DNA from: Ilex aquifolium
Lineage: Eukaryota; Streptophyta; Magnoliopsida; Aquifoliales; Aquifoliaceae
Length of the DNA: 64,000 bases
Assembly: GCA_951799425.1 (NCBI GenBank)
Contig: OX637394.1
Coordinates: forward strand, 43,015,642-43,079,641
Reading direction: 5' to 3'
Within the stretch, counting starts at the first letter, position 1; the number at the start of each line of letters is the position of its first letter. Both the position numbers and the translations under genes were made by a program. Below the pieces are notes generated by a model, which was not told where the DNA came from, did no database searches, and was given only the letters and a program-made list of their open reading frames with translations. Below, piece after piece: positions 57,031 through 64,000 of this stretch.

Positions 57031-57404
57031 AAGACGAAGGTTTTGGTAAGGCCGTCGTCACGGGGTAGTGCCGGGCCAATTGGGGCGGTGAATTTTTGGG
57101 AACGGGTCAATTTCACATCTTTGACAAACCCTAGACGCAATCAATTCAATCGCCAAACCCCTTGTGGACCCCTTACTACTCTCTGGTCCCACGTCCAGTA
57201 TGTCACTTTGACGGACCACTCACGTCTCTTCTTTTTCAAATTAAATTATATTTTTTAAAGGTGAAATTGTAAGTATTTAAAGTAATTCATAATTAACTAT
57301 AATATCCTTTAGTAAGTTTTTATAATTTGTGGGAGGTAATTTGTTCTATTTATTTTTGTTTGAGTTTTGATACGCATATCCATTTAATATTATAACTAGT
57401 AATT

Positions 57405-57735
57405 TAAATTACACATTTATAAAAATATAACAACGATTCAGATTAATTTGATATTATTTTCTCGGTACGATCTCAAATATGAGACAATTTAAATAAAACA
57501 CACTTCAATGTCAAACAATAATTTTATTAATTCACACATATCTCTCTTTTCTCTCTCCTTTATCTCTCTCTTATTTTTTTATTTTCACTTTAAATTTAAA
57601 TTGTATAATTAAATAAAAAATAAAATATTATTTAAAATATAAATATTATACAATTAATATTTAATTTTTGATATTGTAGAGTGTTTTCAAATACAAAATT
57701 GTTAGTTAGTATACATATTGCTGACAAGACAATCT
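57405..57735. repeat. Dispersed CT-rich repeat, copy B
   Basis: It matches 45880-46215 in order and sequence: TATAAAAATATAACAACGAT, TCTCTCTTTTCTCTCTCC, TTTAATTTTTGATATTGTAG, AAAATTGTTAGT. It lies in the WRKY upstream region. Confidence 0.5.
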
Positions 57736-58035
57736 GTAGAGAAAACTAGACCATAAGAAGTAGAAGATAAAGGACATAGATATTAATTCTATGGTCGATG
57801 ATCTATTTTTAATTAGACTGAGAAAAAGATTAATCGAAATACGTAAAAATTGATCTAAACCATCACATTAAACAAAAAAAAAAAAAAAAAAGAGGGAGTA
57901 CATGGCAAATCAGACCTCTTCCCCTTCTCTTCAAACAAATCTAAAATCCCCACGCACTCCCCTCTACTTGTATTTGGTCTTCCTTTTTCAGTCTCAAACC
58001 CCTTTTTATTGCCTAGTCCATTGCACATTTCTTTG

Positions 58036-58040
<5 letters not shown>

Positions 58041-58072
<32 letters not shown>
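58041..58072 (+). repeat. (CT)n tract in the WRKY 5' leader
   Basis: A pure CT run ends seven bases before the WRKY start codon at 58079. CT-rich leaders are common in plant genes and can act in core promoter function. Confidence 0.8.
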
Positions 58073-58078
58073 AGGTAT

Positions 58079-60629
58079 ATGGCTAAAGGAAGTGGACTCT
58101 CCTTTGATTCAGATCACATCCAGTTCTTCCCACACAAGCCCACAGTAATCAATTCTTTTCCAGAAGACAAAAACAACCACCATCACCACCAGTTCTACCA
58201 CCACAGGTTTAAGCTTGAACCACTTATGGAAGGCACAGTCAACAACAGGTCATCATCACCACCACCCACTATTCAGTTCCCGGTGAACCTTAACTGCACC
58301 CATGATCAAGAACGTCCAGGCCCGTCTGATGATAAACGGACGGTCATCGATGAGATGGTATTTTTTCCCAGTAAAAAAGATGATCATCATCACTTTAAGG
58401 CAGACACCACCATTGAAGATGAAAAAGATTGGAATACACCTGATGGATTGGATTTCAAAGTGACTGTAAGCTACCCAATTCACCATTTTATCTGATCATT
58501 CGATTCATCGTATGCCTTTTTTTTTTTTGATAGTTTTATGAACTGAGTTGTATTGAATTCTTCACTGTATAGACTGGTCTGCACCTTCTCACTGCAAATA
58601 CTAGTAGTGATCAGTCAATAGTGGACGATGGAGTATCACCAAACTCATATGAAAAAAGAGCAAAAAGTGAGGTAAGACCATGAATTCTTATCTAACTCTA
58701 TAATGGGTTGTGTTTGTCAGACTCCTGCACTGGACCACCTTTTATGAATGTTTAGAACTAATGACTAATCTTTGAAATTTGATTGTTACTGGTTTTAGCT
58801 TGGGGTCCTTCAAGCGGAGCTTAACCGATTGAACACGGAGAACCACCGTCTGAGAGAGATTCTCAATCAGGTTAACAGCAATTACAACACTCTTCAGATT
58901 CATCTGGCTACACTGATGCAGCACCATCAAGATCCCAAACCCGAAAACACCGATCGAGAACACGATTGTAAAGTTGAAGACAGTCCACACAATGGTCATG
59001 GAGGACTAATGGTACCTAGACAATTCATGGATCTTAAGCGCACTTGTATCGCTGAGACAGATGAGCACTCGCTATCTTCGTCTGAGGGACGAAGCCATGA
59101 GCGTTCGCGATCACCGGTGAATAAAACCGATAAGGAAGTTAGTATTAGAGAGAATGGAAGAGAAGGTAGCCCAGAGCAAGGCTCTCAAGGTTGGGGTCCA
59201 AACAAGGTCCCTAGATTGAACCACCCTTTGAAAAATGTTGATCAAGAAGCTACTGAGGCCACGATGAGGAAAGCCCGGGTCTCGGTTAGGGCCCGATCAG
59301 AGGCTCCCATGGTAATACAATTGGATCGAATTGAATTGAAATTCTGTAGTTAGTTGAGCTTGGATTTGATTATTTTTAGTTGAATTAATCGAAATTTTAT
59401 CGGTGTTAGATCTCAGATGGATGCCAATGGCGAAAATATGGACAGAAGATGGCGAAAGGAAACCCGTGTCCTCGAGCTTATTATCGGTGCACCATGGCCA
59501 CCGGTTGCCCAGTTCGTAAACAAGTATGTATATTATTTCTTCTTCAACTGGTTTGACTCCGGAATACTTATAAACTCATGAATTTAGAAAAAGGTCATTG
59601 AGAACTTTTTTTATGAACCGAGATAAGAGATAAATGGAATGAGTTAAACTAAACCGAAAATCGATTAACTTAATAAATTTCCTGCATAGCCAACGTGTGA
59701 TTCGTCAAAGAAGTGGGTGCCAGTACACCACCTGTTTTCTTGTTTTAGTTATTAGATGGTTGGGTCAAATTTTGAGCAATTAATGTTATGTCTTCTATCC
59801 AGACTCCTCCTGTCTATAGTGGTAAATAACATGCAGTCTTATTCTTATTTTGAAGAGATTGATTTCTGATTTCTAGAAGTAATATACTGCGTTAAATTTC
59901 TTTTTTGTGTCAAATCTACAGGTTCAAAGATGTGCCGATGATCGAACCGTCTTGATAACAACATACGAAGGCAACCACAACCACCCACTGCCTCCAGCCG
60001 CGGTGGCAATGGCGTCAACAACATCATCCGCCGCAAGAATGCTACTTTCAGGATCAATGCCAAGTGGGGATGGCCTAATGAACCCCAATTTCCTAGCCAG
60101 GACACTCCTACCTTGCTCATCAAACATGGCTACAATTTCTGCCTCGGCTCCATTTCCTACAGTCACATTAGACCTAACCCAAAGTCCCAACCCATTACAA
60201 TTCCAAAGGCCACAAAATCAATTCCAAGTTCCTCAAATTCTTGCTGGCACACCAGCCTCACTTCTACCTCAGATTTTTGGGCAGGCACTATATAATCAAT
60301 CCAAATTTTCCGGCCTACAGATGTCCCGGGACATGGAAGCCGCCCGGTTAGGCCACCAAGCTCCACCACCACCACCACCACCAATACACCAAGCACAGCA
60401 GAATTCATTGGCTGACACTGTCACTGCCCTCACCGCCGATCCGAATTTTACTGCAGCTCTAGCAGCAGCCATAACTTCACTCATTGGCAATTCTCAACCA
60501 AACAATTGCGCTAAAAGTAATACCAATGTCACAACCACCACCAGCAACAACAATGGCAGCATAACTACTAGCAACAACAATAGCCATGGCAACAATAAAG
60601 TCCGAAATCCGATTTTTCCAGGTAATTGA
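58079..60629 (+). CDS. WRKY: WRKY transcription factor, group IIb (WRKY6/31/42-like), five exons, 606 aa
   Basis: Exons are 58079-58465, 58573-58671, 58799-59311, 59410-59523 and 59922-60629 (387, 99, 513, 114 and 708 bp), all GT-AG and in phase 0. The N-terminus is His- and Pro-rich with [12 protein letters not shown], the group IIb motif. A leucine-zipper-like coiled coil ([20 protein letters not shown], about residues 163-190) precedes the DNA-binding domain with WRKYGQK from residue 340 and a C-X5-C-X23-H-X-H zinc finger. The intron within the finger, before VQRC, is the position typical of groups IIa/IIb. The tail is Ala-, Pro-, Ser- and Asn-rich. Group IIb members act in nutrient stress, senescence and defence by binding TTGAC W boxes. 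The gene is intact. Which paralogue it is cannot be told. Confidence 0.96.
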
Positions 60630-62695
60630 AAGTGAATCTAAAAAGCGTAATCAGTGCACAAGACTCCCGCTATTGCAAGGTCTGCAAGTAGCGAGACTGT
60701 TTCCACGAATTGAAAGTGAATCTGATTTCTAGTAATTTTATTGGTAAATTATGGGTTTTTCTTTTTCCCTTTTTGCTTTCATTGGCAGGTTGGAAAAAGA
60801 GAGATTATACATGTTCATTTTTGGGGTAGTGGGGGTTGGGTTAAACATAGTTTTTTTTTTTCTTTCTTTTTATTTCATTTTTTTCTTGTTTGAATAATGT
60901 GAAAATGTGAGCCCTGTACACATAATGCAAATGTAAAACAAAAGAAATGCATATTATATTGGATATGGAAATTTGAGGGAAAGTGTTCTTGTCAATGTTC
61001 TTCGTATTTTTTTTCTCTGCATAAAGCCAAAAGAGAGGAAGAAAGAAACACAGCTAGAGAGAAAAAAAAATGAAGGAACGGTTGATATATTCTTTTCTTG
61101 GAGTTACGTAGTTGGTGGTAGTCTTGAAGTTCCCATCCATATGGCAGTCAATAGAGGAGTCAATAAATCCGTCTCAAAGGTGTTAGAAATTAGAGTGATT
61201 CCTTTGACGAGAGAGAGAGATTTTGGTTGCTTGTCTCAATTGAGTTTGTCTTTAGCCTTTTGGCTCACTATGACATTGGTGAGGAGATAGGGAGATATCC
61301 ACATATTACGGCCTTTGATGTTGAATCAATTCAATGCAAGTTGATTGTTTGATACTTTGGCCAATGTAAGACATTTTTCAAGGTATTTATCTTGTATTTT
61401 TTTTTTTTTGTCAAAACTGTTACAACACGGTGTTGACATATAGAGTCTAACAAGTCGATTTTACATCAAAATATCGATCTATACGTCACGATATAGAGTT
61501 TAACGCTTGTCCTTATCATATATTTCTATCCAAATCCAAGTGCGTCAAGGGATTAGGCAGGACCATTACCCATAGATACAAGAAAGAATGGGATTAGGAG
61601 TTACATTGGTCCCCATATACTTTTCTCGAGTTTTTTGGCAGGACCAATTTACTTTAAATAGACTTAGATGTAGTGTGGAAATTTGATGTCATAAGGGGCA
61701 AGTCAATATAGTGTACCCATCTACCCTCCTGCCTGGACTCTTCTTCCATTTCTAGATAAGAAAATTAACCAATACATATGAAGGTCCGATTCGGATAACG
61801 TAAAAATTTGTCATTTAATATTGAAAATTCATCGTTTAAAAGTCTACCACCACCAAAACAACGTCCGCCAATTTGTGGGCGTATAAGTGTAGAAAAAAGT
61901 TTTTAATGACGAAATTAAACTTTTGTCATTAGTACTAACTTTTTTGTAATAATAACAGTCACTACAAAAAAATTGACATTCAACGGCGATTTTCTTTTTT
62001 GTACTAGCACCACAATCAAATTGATTACATCTCACTTCCATCAAATTTGTTAGAGTAATTCGAATGGAAGGGTTCCAATACCTCCCAAAATTGAGTAAGA
62101 CTCTCCTGGATATACACATGATTTTGCGCTTGATTATATGCACCTTGAGTTTATTTTGATAATAACGGTTTCAAAAAATACATGATTGAAACGGTGGATT
62201 ACCAACAAAAAAGAAAAAGAAAAGAAAAGGGCGCAAAGTTCTACAAATGAAGAGAGAAGAGAGGAATCTTGGTCAAACTTCATGGGTATAGTACCATTAA
62301 CCCTAAAAAGAAAGAAAAAAATAGGCATGAATAAACCCAAATTTGGGATACAAAAGCTAGAATGTTACAAATGTGGAGGAAAACTCTATGAGCACCCCAC
62401 ACAAGGAAAGAATGGGCCATTGTTCTTTTTGTTTAGGGCCATGAAGGAAGTCAAGCCCAAATAAATTTATATACATTGCCTGATTGCTTAACAAGTAATT
62501 TGTCAAAACAAGGCGTACACGTTACATAGATAGCTGTCAGGTCACGATGTTATGACCCACATAAATAAGGAAAGACTACGATATTAAAATCGACAACATA
62601 TCAAAATTCAAAAAAATTAAATTAAATTTATAATTTTTTGATGAATATATTTCAACTATAAAAAGTATGATTTAGATCACACGGGCTAGGGTGAG
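60630..62695. other. WRKY 3' flank and gene-free DNA
   Basis: The probable 3' UTR runs to about 60960. After that there are only short frames. CACTACAAAAAAA at about 61963 resembles a CACTA transposon end, but no partner end was found. Confidence 0.45.
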
Positions 62696-62734
62696 AGCAA
62701 GAGTGAGAGCGAGAGCGAGAGCGAAAGCGAAAAA
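62696..62734. repeat. (GAGAGC)n-like short tandem repeat
   Basis: Imperfect GAGAGCGAGAGCGAGAGC units on the plus strand. From here to 63519 the DNA is AT-rich and shows no gene. Confidence 0.7.
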
Positions 62735-63519
62735 ATTCTAAGAGTAACATCGTCTTGAGAACGTTATTACTATATATATAATATAGTATAACTAGTCATT
62801 ACCCGTGCCTGAAGGCACTATATAACAAACAAAAAATTCTTACACAATTGTCCAAATTCAAAAAGAATTGGCCAAAAATATTCATACCAATTCTTCTTTT
62901 AAAATGACTCGAAATATATCGCCGATCATATCCTCCATATTAATAGAACTGTCGTAAAAATATATAAAACTCTTCAAAACAACACCATATATACAAATGC
63001 CTCCGAAAAAAAAAACAAATATTAACATAATTCATTGAAATTTACAATCTTTAAGTAATAAATATAAATTTTCTCATTTATAAGACTCAAGAATTTATCA
63101 CATTTACCACCACTCAATCCAATAATAGAATATAATTATAAACTTAATCACCATATTTTCAATTCACCCTATCTCCATGTAATATATATTTCAAGCAAAA
63201 AAAAAAAAATTACTAACATAACACAATTAAATTCACAATCGTTAAGCGATAAATAAAATCAACCAAATCTTACTTATTTATAAAACTCATGAATTTATCA
63301 CCACTATCACCATTCAACCCCAAATGGCACAACAAAATTACAAAATTTAATTACCAAATTTTCAATCCTTCACATATAAATATACACAGAAACATACTCT
63401 CACACATTTTTTTTTGGCTACCAACAAACCTTCCTAATTAATAACTGCTTTTATTAGAAATATAATAATTCAAGTTTTTATGATAAAATAATAATAAATT
63501 AATATCTAATTAAAAAATA

Positions 63520-64000
63520 GGGAAAAAATTACGGACTTCCCCTTAGTTTTGACAATATTATGAAGACACCCCCTGATATTTTATAAATAACACGGAAATC
63601 CCCAAAATTTAAAATTTATTACACAGAGACCCCTTTGTCTCCCTTCCTTCAATATTGCTAACGTAAAGTGATGATTTTATCCCAAAAAAAATATTATTTT
63701 TATAATTGCCTTTCTCCAACTTGAGTACCCAAAAAAATTAAAAATTTAATAAAATAAAATAAGATTTGATTTAGTACCCAAAAAATTGATATAATTTAGT
63801 ACCCCCAAAAAATTGATTAAATGAATTTTAATATTAATTTTATAACAATAAAAATTAATTTGATATTAATTTGATAAAGTTGAATATAAATTGGACAAAA
63901 TTAAATGTCAAATTCTGATAAAAATATATATTAATTTACAATTTAAGGTTCATTTCGTGTTTAATATTATTTGTTGTTGATTAAACCAACATGAAATTGA
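63520..64000. mobile_element. Left part of a foldback element related to 44962 and 30317
   Basis: GGGAAAAAATTACGGACTTCC and ACACCCCCTGATATTTTATAAA match the 44962 element (GACACTCCCTAATATTTTATAAAT). No inverted partner is found before the window ends, so the element probably continues to the right. Confidence 0.5.

Noticed and set aside
57001..57258. 85-residue open frame upstream of the WRKY gene
   Set aside because: No family resemblance; it falls in a promoter-like island with W boxes and lacks further exons.
60973..61290. 105-residue open frame downstream of the WRKY gene
   Set aside because: Low-complexity Lys/Glu and hydrophobic runs, no family resemblance and no splice context.
61955..62000. 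CACTA transposon end (CACTACAAAAAAA)
   Set aside because: Only one short end-like motif; no matching inverted end, 3-bp duplication or transposase was found.

Overview
The window is nuclear DNA of a eudicot plant, probably woody; the species cannot be named from sequence alone. The evidence is AT-rich intergenic DNA, GT-AG introns, plant-specific gene families (CslB/H, WRKY group IIb, DUF1068), a Tat-lineage Ty3/gypsy element, tRNA-derived SINEs, a PIF/Harbinger element, and many small inverted-repeat elements flanked by 9-bp duplications typical of the Mutator superfamily.

Layout. 1-13973: a 13.7-kb Tat-type LTR retrotransposon (223-13906) sits inside an older Mutator-like MITE (1-222 and 13907-13973). 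It has gag and a broken pol on the plus strand, then a 54-bp tandem repeat block. Two spliced genes lie on the opposite strand, and the longer is uninterrupted over four exons (799 aa). 15949-19892 (minus): a three-exon DUF1068 gene. 21105-29627 (minus): a nine-exon cellulose synthase-like gene (CslB/H clade, 744 aa), apparently intact, whose introns hold at least five Mutator-type elements. 29628-36451: no host gene; nested SINEs, a 1-kb foldback element and long (AT)n arrays. 36452-39398 (plus): a five-exon dienelactone hydrolase-like gene with a one-base frameshift in exon 3. 40195-40734: an antisense relic of a gypsy reverse transcriptase. 40735-50147: gene-free, with SINEs, nested MITEs and hairpin repeats. 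50148-53783: an end-to-end but dead PIF/Harbinger transposon. 58079-60629 (plus): a five-exon WRKY group IIb gene (606 aa) with a TTGAC-rich upstream region. 60630-64000: no gene seen.

The four host genes belong to unrelated pathways (cell-wall glycan synthesis, transcription control, an alpha/beta hydrolase, a DUF1068 membrane protein), so no functional cluster is claimed. The most unusual content is the retrotransposon: its antisense gene keeps perfect splice phases and no stop codons while its own gag-pol carries three lesions. The dense set of Mutator-type non-autonomous elements comes next. Exon structures were worked out by hand from splice signals, reading phase and family knowledge; no alignment or expression data were used.
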